Source of the DNA: Spirochaetia bacterium UBA5550 | GTDB taxonomy: Bacteria; Spirochaetota; UBA4802; UBA5550 | NCBI GenBank assembly: GCA_002425885.1 | Contig: DINC01000121.1 | Location: 3,295 to 12,274 of the forward strand | Direction of reading: 5' to 3' | DNA: 8,980 nt | In this document: piece by piece, positions 1-6,073 of the stretch | Layout of the letters: every line of letters begins with the position of its first letter | Position numbering within the stretch: the stretch's first letter is position 1 | Notes under the pieces: model-generated | The model's input: only the letters and a program-made list of their open reading frames with translations | Database searches by the model: none | What the model was told of the DNA's origin: nothing | Program-made: the position numbers and the translations under genes

Positions 1-156
1 TAACCGGACACATTCTACGGAAGGTCACTCACCTACTACGATCTCGGCGATATACAGCACGCCCTTGAAGACTGTGATAAGGCAATAAGCCTTAAACCTG
101 ACTTCAAACAGGCGCAGAGATTCAAGCAGTTTATATTAAATCAACAGATGAAGTGA
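1..156 (+). pseudogene. C-terminal TPR-like fragment, frame interrupted
   Basis: The frame ending in TGA at 154-156 encodes about 50 residues that read like the last tetratricopeptide repeat of a protein: a YGRSLTYYDLGD helix, then HALEDCDKAISLKPDF, then a short basic tail. TPRs are protein-interaction scaffolds, so no specific function follows. The first codon of the window in this frame is TAA, and no ATG, GTG or TTG that could serve as a start lies before the repeat. TPR repeats often begin with Asn-Pro; the bases here read t-aac-cgg-ac, so one extra C would restore Asn-Pro-Asp in frame. This suggests a 1-bp deletion or a sequencing error. The frame entering at position 2 stops at 86-88. 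The stop lies 7 bp before the next gene, so the two were probably co-transcribed. The upstream part is outside the window, so pseudogene status is tentative. Confidence 0.45.
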
Positions 157-163
157 GAAGCAA

Positions 164-700
164 ATGTCAATTTACGAAGTCAACAACAGACGCCCTGTCA
201 TAGGGCAGGGAACATGGATTGCGCCCACAGCGCAGATTATCGGTGATGTACGGATAGGTGATAACTGCTATATAGGGTATGGTGCGGTTATCAGGGGGGA
301 TTACGGGACAATTGTAATCGGGAACGGTTCAGCAGTTGAAGAGATGGTGATGATTCACGCCAGGCCCGGCGGGCTTACAGATATTGGTGAATCAGTAACA
401 ATAGGCCACATGGCCATGCTCCACAACTGCAAGCTCAGCAGTTTCTGTGTAATAGGGATGAATTCAACTGTTACAGATTACAGTGAAGTTGGAGAATGGG
501 CAATTATCGGTGAGCATTCTCTTGTAAAGAGAAATCAGAAGGTACCACCTTATAAAATCTTTGCAGGAGCTCCATCAGTGGAGAAAGGTGATGTCCAGCA
601 GAAGCATATGGATGAATGGAATGCGGCTAAAAAAGTATATGTGGCATTGGCAAAGCTGAATCTTGACACGATGAAGGATGTTACTGCGGAATATTGTTAA
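164..700 (+). CDS. Gamma-carbonic anhydrase family / hexapeptide-repeat protein
   Basis: This 178-residue protein is built of hexapeptide repeats (IGDVRIGDN, YIGYGAVIRGD, VTIGHMAML, CVIGMNSTV) that fold as a left-handed beta-helix, followed by a C-terminal helix (about 145-170). It matches the YrdA/PaaY/CaiE branch of the gamma-carbonic anhydrases, soluble trimers with metal at subunit interfaces. The three expected metal ligands are present as His65, His82 and His87, with 17- and 5-residue spacing. The conserved Arg-Gly-Asp (44-46), matching Arg59/Asp61 of archaeal Cam, is also present. The positions of Cam Asn73 and Gln75 are Ala57 and Glu59 here, so true carbonic anhydrase activity is uncertain. 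Length is normal for the family. The start ATG is 7 bp after the preceding stop with only a weak purine-rich ribosome site, and no better start is visible. It may instead be an acyltransferase-like or metal-binding accessory protein. Confidence 0.85.
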   Translation: MSIYEVNNRRPVIGQGTWIAPTAQIIGDVRIGDNCYIGYGAVIRGDYGTIVIGNGSAVEEMVMIHARPGGLTDIGESVTIGHMAMLHNCKLSSFCVIGMNSTVTDYSEVGEWAIIGEHSLVKRNQKVPPYKIFAGAPSVEKGDVQQKHMDEWNAAKKVYVALAKLNLDTMKDVTAEYC

Positions 701-724
701 AAATATTCATGTTTCATCAAACGA

Positions 725-780
725 ACGATGCAGATGTAGAGACGTAGCATGCTACGTCTCTACATCTGCATCTACATCGT
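725..780. repeat. Large palindrome between convergent genes (REP-like)
   Basis: Positions 727-772 form a perfect 46-bp palindrome with no loop, centred between 749 and 750; the core reads ACGTAGCATGCTACGT. The flanks ACGATG (725-730) and CATCGT (775-780) also pair if one extra 6-bp unit in the right arm is looped out. That arm carries three tandem near-copies of TACATC (761-778). The element occupies most of the gap between the carbonic-anhydrase-like gene and the end of the ABC transporter gene. Neither side has a T-tract directly after the stem, so it is not a typical Rho-independent terminator. It could still form a strong hairpin in transcripts from both strands and protect 3' ends. From memory, similar GTAGAGACGT-type palindromes recur in many bacterial genomes, so a REP-type repeat is the best guess. 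Confidence 0.8.
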
Positions 781-796
781 CACCTGTTCCTAACCC

Positions 797-2773
797 CTAT
801 TCATACCTCAGTGCCTCAATGGGGTTCAGCCTGGATGCCTGCATTGCGGGCCATATTCCGAAAATAATCCCCATTATAATTGTAAATAAAGCGGCTCCGA
901 TAATTCCATAAAACGATACCACAACCGGCCACCCTGCCGCAGCAGAAAGAAGCAGTGACACAGATACACCGAGAATTATCCCTGTGACTCCCCCTATAAA
1001 CGTCAGCAGCACAGCTTCAACAAGAAACTGTAAAAGGATATCCCGTCTCCGGGCTCCTATGGCTTTCCTGAGTCCGATCTCCTTTGTACGCTCTTTTACT
1101 GAAACAAGCATGATATTCATGACTCCGACGCCGCCCACAACAAGTGAAATCGCCGCAACAGCTCCAAGCAGCGCGCTCATGGTTCCCGCAGTGCTCATCA
1201 GGGCTTTCCTTATTTCAGCCATGTCACGGACTTCAAACATGCTCTCCTGCCCCGGCAGAGGTTTATGTCTTAAGTCCAGTGTTTCAATAAGTCTGACTTT
1301 GACATATTCCGTAACCGCAGCCCCTGTGACTTCCACATGCACCTGATCAAGATAGATCTTTCCTAAAAGCCTGTACATCGCTGTTTTAAGCGGAACAATA
1401 ATCAGGTCATCCTGATCTCTCATCATTGCTGCACCTTTTGCCGGGAGAACGCCTATCACAGTGAAATTTACTTTATTAATTTTGATAGTCTTTCCTAACG
1501 GATTCTCTCCATTTAAAAATAAATTCTTTACCACAGTTATCCCGATAACCGCGACCCTGCTGCGGGATCTGTTCTCCGCTTCAGTGAAGAAACGTCCGGC
1601 AGTGGGGACTGATGCCCGCATAACAGCATAATCAACATCTGTACCCATAATCTGTGTATTGGTGTTATTCGCCCCATACACAGCCTGAGCTCGATCATTC
1701 ACACTCCCTGATATTCTTCTGACACCCTGTATCTTCAGAAAAGATTCTCCATCCTGAAGAGTAAGGCGGCTCCCGGCACCCATCTGAAGCCTCACCCCCC
1801 CTGACCTCCGGAATCCCGGCATCACAGTGAGAACATTGGTACCCAGACTGTTAAGATTAGTCTCAATGGATTTCTGCGCTCCCATACCAACTGCAAGCAT
1901 AGATATAACAGCAGCCACACCTATCAGAATACCGAGCATTGAGAGAAGCGCCCGCATCTTGTGTGACAGAATCGACATCACCGCCTGACGGAAGTAGTCG
2001 GCAAACTCCGCGCGTCCGAATGTTGCGTTTGTTTTTTCGAGTGCACGGATTATTATATCTGAATTACTGCTGCTTTCAGTTTTCAGCCGTTTCTTCCCTT
2101 TTTTCTCATCGGAGATAATCTCACCGTCACGTACCCTGATAATCCTTGAAGCATGAGAAGCTATATCCTCCTCATGGGTAACCATAATTATGGTCTTCCC
2201 CTCTGAATTAAGCTTTTCAAGAAGGGCAATAACCTCTTTCTCGCTCCTGCTGTCAAGGTTGCCAGTGGGTTCATCAGCGAATATAATTGCCGGCTCATTG
2301 ATTATTGACCGCGCGATTGCCACACGCTGCTGCTCCCCTCCGGAGAGTTCGTTAGGGTAATGCTCAACTCTGTGACCCATACCGACCCAGTATAGTTTAT
2401 TCTCCGCGCTCTCCTTCATCTCTCTTTTTCCCGCGTAAAGAGTGGGGAGGAGCACATTATTCAGAGCCGAAACTTTCGGCAGAAGATGAAACTGCTGAAA
2501 CACAAATCCCGCTATATGGTTCCGTAATATTGACAGGTTGTCCTCATCAAGCCCTGTGACATCATGCCCCATTATACTGTAACTCCCCTGCGTGGGAGTA
2601 TCAAGGAAACCGAGAATATTAAGCATGGTGGATTTACCTGAACCGGAGGCTCCCATTATGGCGACAAACTCCCCTGATTCTATTGTAAGTGAAACACCGT
2701 TCAAAGCATTAACCTCGGTGTTCCCCATCATATATCTCTTTTTTACATCTTTTAATTCTATGAGAGGATTCAT
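797..2773 (-). CDS. macB: MacB-type ABC transporter, fused ATPase-permease
   Basis: This 658-residue inner-membrane protein has the MacB layout. An N-terminal ATPase carries Walker A GASGSGKST (41-49), Q-loop Gln93/94, signature LSGGEQQR (143-150), Walker B IIFADE (163-168) with catalytic Glu168, and H-loop His200. A charged linker (about 222-245) follows. Then come TM1 (about 271-297), a large MacB-type periplasmic domain (about 298-525) and three further TM segments (about 533-560, 583-610, 620-642) of the FtsX-like permease fold. MacB proteins act as mechanotransmission pumps, driving substrates from the periplasm through an adaptor and a TolC channel rather than across the inner membrane. 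All ATPase motifs are intact and the length is typical. The start overlaps the adaptor stop as ATGA, with GAGGG five bases upstream of the ATG. The substrate (macrolide, peptide, lipid or siderophore) cannot be told. The symbol marks the family, not a proven orthologue. Confidence 0.93.
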   Translation of the reverse strand: MNPLIELKDVKKRYMMGNTEVNALNGVSLTIESGEFVAIMGASGSGKSTMLNILGFLDTPTQGSYSIMGHDVTGLDEDNLSILRNHIAGFVFQQFHLLPKVSALNNVLLPTLYAGKREMKESAENKLYWVGMGHRVEHYPNELSGGEQQRVAIARSIINEPAIIFADEPTGNLDSRSEKEVIALLEKLNSEGKTIIMVTHEEDIASHASRIIRVRDGEIISDEKKGKKRLKTESSSNSDIIIRALEKTNATFGRAEFADYFRQAVMSILSHKMRALLSMLGILIGVAAVISMLAVGMGAQKSIETNLNSLGTNVLTVMPGFRRSGGVRLQMGAGSRLTLQDGESFLKIQGVRRISGSVNDRAQAVYGANNTNTQIMGTDVDYAVMRASVPTAGRFFTEAENRSRSRVAVIGITVVKNLFLNGENPLGKTIKINKVNFTVIGVLPAKGAAMMRDQDDLIIVPLKTAMYRLLGKIYLDQVHVEVTGAAVTEYVKVRLIETLDLRHKPLPGQESMFEVRDMAEIRKALMSTAGTMSALLGAVAAISLVVGGVGVMNIMLVSVKERTKEIGLRKAIGARRRDILLQFLVEAVLLTFIGGVTGIILGVSVSLLLSAAAGWPVVVSFYGIIGAALFTIIMGIIFGIWPAMQASRLNPIEALRYE

Positions 2774-3738
2774 CGTTTCCCTCTGCCAGGCCTTTGCGGC
2801 ATAAAGGGATTTTTTGAATCGTCGCTCTGCTGAAGAACAAAACTCTCCGATTTCACCAGTATCACATCATCAGTTCCGATTCCTGATGTTATCTCAATAA
2901 GGCTGTCATTGGCTATACCTGTTGTAACAGGGCGTTTCTCCCCTTCACGGGATTTGCTGTTCTTTACAAGTACATACTTCCCGCTGTCATCAGTTATTAC
3001 AGCCTCTTCAGGGAGGAGCATTACCCCGGATTTCTCTTTTTCAATAATTTCAATTGTGGCACTCATACCTGAACGGAACTCAGGAGGTATCCTGTCCGGT
3101 ATTATTGAAACATAGTAGACTGTGACGTTATTCACAGTGGCTGATTCATAATAAATATGGTCAACTCTGCCCTTCACCAGTATCTCAGGATGTGAATCAA
3201 GGGAAATTAGGGCTCTCTGCCCCACTTTTACCTTACCAATATCAGTTTCATCAACCTGGGCCTTAACATTGAGCATGTCTGAAATAATGATAATGCTATC
3301 AGATGTTGCCACAGTCTGACCCGGCTCAACTGATCGTACAATAACAGTACCGCTTATGGGCGCCACAACCGGTATCGGCTTGTACGCGTTTTCCCAGTAT
3401 TTAAGTGACTGGCTGCCTTGAAGCCTTGCTGCGTCAATGAGCGCAGCCCTGTCTGTGGAACTCATAAGGGCCAGTATCTGTCCTGATCTTACAACATCCC
3501 CCTCCCTGACCATTATCTTTTCAATGCGGCCGGCAACTGATGGTTTCAGTTCGAGTCTGTTCTTCGGGAGCACAGTCCCTGTTGTTGAGACCACAAGACT
3601 TATATCACCTGTCACAGGTTTTATCTCTTTATACGCCTGTTCTTTTTTCTTTGAATCACCGCTGCCGAACAGAAGAAAGATCACAGCGGCACAGCCTGCA
3701 AGTATTATAAATATAATTATTTTAGTTTTTGTTTTCAT
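2770..3738 (-). CDS. Periplasmic adaptor (membrane-fusion protein, MacA/HlyD-type)
   Basis: This adaptor links the ABC pump to the outer-membrane channel. From Met at 3738 it has 322 residues. A basic N-terminus and one hydrophobic segment (7-24) come first, then the first lipoyl half (about 65-92), a short helical insert (about 93-121), the second lipoyl half (about 122-153), beta-barrel (about 156-232) and membrane-proximal domain (about 235-300). A longer frame extends upstream to 3861, but those 41 codons lie inside the outer-membrane factor gene and look nothing like a signal sequence. The start at 3738 gives a proper membrane anchor and has a G-rich AAGGGGGG tract (3750-3757) upstream, with a rather long 11-base spacing. 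It overlaps the previous gene by 17 bp and the next by 4 bp. The anchor contains LAGC (13-16), which resembles a lipobox, but hydrophobicity continues past the Cys, so a plain TM anchor is more likely. Confidence 0.9.
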   Translation of the reverse strand: MKTKTKIIIFIILAGCAAVIFLLFGSGDSKKKEQAYKEIKPVTGDISLVVSTTGTVLPKNRLELKPSVAGRIEKIMVREGDVVRSGQILALMSSTDRAALIDAARLQGSQSLKYWENAYKPIPVVAPISGTVIVRSVEPGQTVATSDSIIIISDMLNVKAQVDETDIGKVKVGQRALISLDSHPEILVKGRVDHIYYESATVNNVTVYYVSIIPDRIPPEFRSGMSATIEIIEKEKSGVMLLPEEAVITDDSGKYVLVKNSKSREGEKRPVTTGIANDSLIEITSGIGTDDVILVKSESFVLQQSDDSKNPFMPQRPGRGKR

Positions 3739-5032
3739 TTTCAAGTGTTCCCCCCTTGGATTGTATCCATGCCGCTTCAGAAAGTAAAGACGAGGCGCAG
3801 GCATTAATATATGATTTTCTCGCTGCTGCAAGGTTATTTTCAATGATTGTCCAGTTGTCAAAGGAGAGTGTCCCTATTGAATACTGCATCTCACCGATGT
3901 TTGATCTCTCTGTAACAGCTTTCAGCGAGAGCTTCTGAACATCAACAGTATCGAGGCTGGTTTCCAGCGTATTCCATGATTCACGCAGGCCCGACATAGC
4001 ACTGTTTCTGGCGCTCTTCTCTTCCGCCTCAGTCTGCCTGTGTGCAGCAGATGCTTTTGACACAGAGTAGTATGTCCTACCCCCTTCAAATAGCGGTGCA
4101 GTCACTTCAAAGCCCACAGACCACTGGTCTGACATGTCACTCATGGTTTCACCTCTTCTTCCGATGCTGGCGTTACCGTAAAGCTTCGGGGAGTAATCCA
4201 GTTCCGATGCCTTCAATGAATAGTAGGCTGAGTTTTTAGCTGATGACGCTTTAAGTACAGCAGGAGTATTGGATGCTATCAATGAAAAATCAGGTTCAGC
4301 CTCATCCCGGGTAACTATATCGAGAGTACCATCAATAGAGAGCTCAACCGATGCTTCATATCCCAGAAGGTGACAGAGTGTGGTGTTTGCAAGGGAGAGA
4401 CTTCGTGCTGCTGCTACAGAATCGGCCTTTGCCTGCATAAGATCAGCTTCGGTGGAGTGAAGTGAACCTACATGCTCCTTACCCGCGTTGTACCTCAGTT
4501 TAACAAGATCGTATATGTGCTTCCGCCTTGCCTGTATCTCCTCGGCAATCTTAAGCATCTCTTTTGCCTTGATATAATCTATATACGCGCTGCGGAGTTT
4601 ATATCTCACTTCTGAAGATTTTACCCTGTAGTTGAGCTTTGCTGATTCAAGTTCAGCACCGGCACTTTTAAGTTCATAAACAGATTTAAATCCGTCAAAT
4701 ATAAGCTGTTTTGCAGAGAGTCCATAATAAAAGCTGTTTGAGGTCTCTCCCCCTGATATTGCTGTTTCAGAATAGCTCCTGGCTCCTGATGCGGAAGCTG
4801 AGATCTGAGGAAGAAGGTCAGACCTGACAATATTCTTAGATGCCGCCACCTGTAGAATACCCTCCCTTGCTGAAAGTATATCCGGATTATTCATTTCCGC
4901 GATACGGACACACTCCGCCCATGTGAGAGATTTTATTTCGCCTGAATAGCCATTTACAGCAGAAGCTCCAAAGAATATAACAACAGCAAAAAATATCGAT
5001 AGACTTCTCTGCTCCCTCTTTCTATATTTCAT
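3722..5032 (-). CDS. TolC-type outer-membrane efflux protein (OEP family)
   Basis: This is the outer-membrane channel of the tripartite pump. From Met at 5032 it has 436 residues. A signal peptide comes first, with a basic start (MKYRKREQR), a hydrophobic core (SIFFAVVIFFG) and likely cleavage after ASA or a few residues later. The mature protein opens with the usual SLTWAECVRIAEMNNPDILSAR segment of this family. Two OEP repeats follow, with long Ala/Ser/Glu-rich coiled-coil helices, for example around 125-215 and 315-425. Strand-like stretches such as LLPQISASASG and YSPKLYGNASIG lie where the barrel strands are expected. Length is normal. The first in-frame ATG is at 5047, but GAGGTG at 5040-5045 lies within that start and fits the ATGATG pair at 5035/5032. 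I chose 5032, which gives 7-base spacing. It is first in the operon, which is an outer-membrane-factor, adaptor, ABC order. Confidence 0.9.
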   Translation of the reverse strand: MKYRKREQRSLSIFFAVVIFFGASAVNGYSGEIKSLTWAECVRIAEMNNPDILSAREGILQVAASKNIVRSDLLPQISASASGARSYSETAISGGETSNSFYYGLSAKQLIFDGFKSVYELKSAGAELESAKLNYRVKSSEVRYKLRSAYIDYIKAKEMLKIAEEIQARRKHIYDLVKLRYNAGKEHVGSLHSTEADLMQAKADSVAAARSLSLANTTLCHLLGYEASVELSIDGTLDIVTRDEAEPDFSLIASNTPAVLKASSAKNSAYYSLKASELDYSPKLYGNASIGRRGETMSDMSDQWSVGFEVTAPLFEGGRTYYSVSKASAAHRQTEAEEKSARNSAMSGLRESWNTLETSLDTVDVQKLSLKAVTERSNIGEMQYSIGTLSFDNWTIIENNLAAARKSYINACASSLLSEAAWIQSKGGTLENENKN

Positions 5033-5039
5033 CATTATG

Positions 5040-5045
5040 CACCTC
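5040..5045 (-). promoter_or_regulatory. Ribosome binding site deciding the efflux-protein start
   Basis: GAGGTG on the minus strand is the only good Shine-Dalgarno match near the start of the outer-membrane efflux gene. It overlaps the first ATG (5047) and so cannot serve it. It lies 4 bases before the ATG at 5035 and 7 bases before the ATG at 5032, favouring the latter. Confidence 0.6.
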
Positions 5046-5070
5046 ATTACTCAAATTCTAAATGCAGGTT

Positions 5071-5079
5071 AATATATTA
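5071..5079 (-). promoter_or_regulatory. Possible -10 region of the efflux operon
   Basis: On the minus strand the AT-rich stretch GTAATATATT contains overlapping -10-like hexamers (TAATAT at 5079-5074, TATATT at 5076-5071). I see no good -35 hexamer at the right distance. That would suit an activator-dependent promoter, and the direct repeats at 5120-5141 lie about 40-70 bp upstream. AT-rich sequence gives such matches easily, so this is weak. Confidence 0.25.
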
Positions 5080-5119
5080 CTATTAATAAAGTTTTTTCTA
5101 TTAGTAAAAAACGAAAGCT

Positions 5120-5141
5120 AAATGTAAAAAAAGTGTAAAAA
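5120..5141 (+). promoter_or_regulatory. Tandem 11-bp direct repeat, candidate OmpR-family binding site
   Basis: AAATGTAAAAA (5120-5130) is followed directly by AAGTGTAAAAA (5131-5141), matching at 10 of 11 positions. A further GTAAAAA starts at 5104, 20 bp before the one at 5124. Head-to-tail repeats at one helical turn are the usual binding layout for OmpR/PhoB-family response regulators, and such a regulator is encoded next door at 5378. The site lies upstream of both the efflux operon and the regulator gene. Assignment to that regulator is inference. Confidence 0.4.
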
Positions 5142-5146
5142 AAATT

Positions 5147-5158
5147 CAGTCATGACTG
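5147..5158. promoter_or_regulatory. 12-bp perfect palindrome, possible operator
   Basis: CAGTCATGACTG is its own reverse complement, and GTCATG is repeated again just after it (5159-5164). It lies six bases beyond the 11-bp direct repeats in the divergent spacer. It could be a dimeric repressor site or a second regulator half-site pair. No known consensus is recognised. Confidence 0.3.
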
Positions 5159-5195
5159 TCATGGGTAACTTTGAAATTTAGGATTTAAATCACAC

Positions 5196-5317
5196 ATGTC
5201 ATTTCGAACGCATGTGAGAAATCTTTATTGTTCAGAGAACTGTAATAATAAAAGGTGCAATATCTGTCATTTTTTAGATTTCTCACCCGAAGAACTGAAG
5301 GGGGTTCGAAATGACAT
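5196..5317. repeat. 122-bp inverted-repeat element, REP/MITE-like
   Basis: The element begins ATGTCATTTCGAAC (5196-5209) and ends with the exact reverse complement GTTCGAAATGACAT (5304-5317). Inside these, GTGAGAAATCT (5214-5224) pairs with AGATTTCTCAC (5276-5286). Between the two paired blocks the right arm has a longer insert (5287-5303, CCGAAGAACTGAAGGGG) than the left arm (5210-5213). The centre (5225-5275) is AT-rich and non-coding. Two arms that are themselves similar REP-like units in opposite orientation match the layout of REPIN/MITE-type non-autonomous elements, which are moved by RAYT-type transposases elsewhere in a genome. From memory, TTCGAAATGACA-type repeats are common in several phyla. 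No transposase is in this window. The right end is 24 bp from the regulator's candidate -10. Confidence 0.7.
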
Positions 5318-5338
5318 CGTCCTAATCATTTCGTAAAA

Positions 5339-5347
5339 TGCTATAAA
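5339..5347 (+). promoter_or_regulatory. Candidate extended -10 promoter of the two-component operon
   Basis: TGCTATAAA fits an extended -10 (TG-n-TATAAA) with transcription expected near 5354. That leaves a leader of about 24 nt containing GGAG (5370-5373) four bases before the ATG. No good -35 is seen, which extended -10 promoters can tolerate. Confidence 0.4.
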
Positions 5348-5377
5348 TTAGAAATATAAAAAAAATTCCGGAGATAC

Positions 5378-6073
5378 ATGGATACAAAAATACTGATTAT
5401 AGATGATGACTCAAAACTAAGGGGGCTTATTTCGGAGTACCTGAGCAGTTACGGCTTCAGCGTCAACAGTCATGACAGCGGGAAAGGGGTGCTTCCAGCT
5501 ATTGAAAAATATTCACCTGACCTGGTACTCCTTGACTATATGCTTCCGGTAAAGGACGGCATCGAGGTACTCCGGGAGATACGTGGGAGTTACGGCCTCC
5601 CTGTGATTATGCTCACAGCCCGTGGTGATGAGACAGACAGAATTGTGGGTCTTGAACTTGGCGCTGACGACTACATCGCAAAACCCTTTAACACAAGGGA
5701 GCTTCTCGCAAGGATAAAAGCAGTTCTCCGCAGGTACAACCCTGAAAACGGCGAGGCTGCCGGAGAGAGCAAGCACAAAATCACGGTGGAAGCCCTCACT
5801 CTTGACCCAGCCACTATGACAATAGAATACAATGAAATACATGAAGAGCTGTCAAAAACTGAATTCAGGATAATGGAAGCGCTGATAAAAAATCCGAACA
5901 CAGTGCTATCCCGTGACACTATAATGAACATAGCAAAAGGGAGAGACTCAATAGCCTTTGAACGGAGCATTGATGTCCATATAAGCAAACTGAGAACAAA
6001 GCTTGAGAAGATCTGTGGAGATAAACTGAAGATTAAAACTGTATGGGGAACAGGGTATATGTTCACATCATGA
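5378..6073 (+). CDS. OmpR-family response regulator (CpxR-like)
   Basis: This 231-residue cytoplasmic DNA-binding regulator has an N-terminal receiver domain (about 3-118). It carries the acidic cluster Asp9-Asp10-Asp11, phospho-acceptor Asp53 in LLDYMLP, switch Thr80 in MLTAR, and Lys102-Pro103. A short linker (about 120-132) leads to a C-terminal winged helix (about 135-231) with the recognition-helix segment FERSIDVHISKLRTKLE and the wing IKTVWGTGYMF typical of OmpR/CpxR proteins. All phosphorylation residues are intact. Its stop overlaps the kinase start as ATGA, so the kinase is the likely partner. It is divergent from the tripartite efflux operon, and the direct repeats at 5120-5141 are a plausible target. 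It is therefore probably a regulator, most likely an activator, of that pump, and may be autoregulated. The signal is unknown. Confidence 0.93.
   Translation: MDTKILIIDDDSKLRGLISEYLSSYGFSVNSHDSGKGVLPAIEKYSPDLVLLDYMLPVKDGIEVLREIRGSYGLPVIMLTARGDETDRIVGLELGADDYIAKPFNTRELLARIKAVLRRYNPENGEAAGESKHKITVEALTLDPATMTIEYNEIHEELSKTEFRIMEALIKNPNTVLSRDTIMNIAKGRDSIAFERSIDVHISKLRTKLEKICGDKLKIKTVWGTGYMFTS

Noticed and set aside
725..780. Palindrome as a classical Rho-independent terminator
   Set aside because: There is no T-run directly after the stem on either strand and there is effectively no loop; a repeat element fits better, though it may still stop or protect transcripts.
678..911. 77-codon frame running through the palindrome
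   Set aside because: It overlaps the palindrome and the antisense of the transporter's 3' end, and has no ribosome site or protein-like features.
984..1346. 120-codon plus-strand frame, with similar frames at 2592-2804, 2909-3115 and 3437-3787
   Set aside because: They are shadows of the ABC transporter and adaptor genes; their Ser/Thr/Pro-rich translations are typical of reverse-strand artefacts.
797..2773. Transporter as a LolCDE-type lipoprotein exporter or FtsEX
   Set aside because: The ATPase and permease are fused in one chain and neighbour an adaptor and an outer-membrane channel, which is the MacB arrangement.
3739..3861. Longer adaptor reading frame starting at 3861
   Set aside because: The extra 41 residues lie in the efflux-protein gene, are not signal-like, and would place the membrane anchor inside the protein; the start at 3738 gives a normal adaptor.
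5196..5317. Inverted repeats as a CRISPR fragment
   Set aside because: There are only two arms in opposite orientation, with no regular spacers or cas genes.
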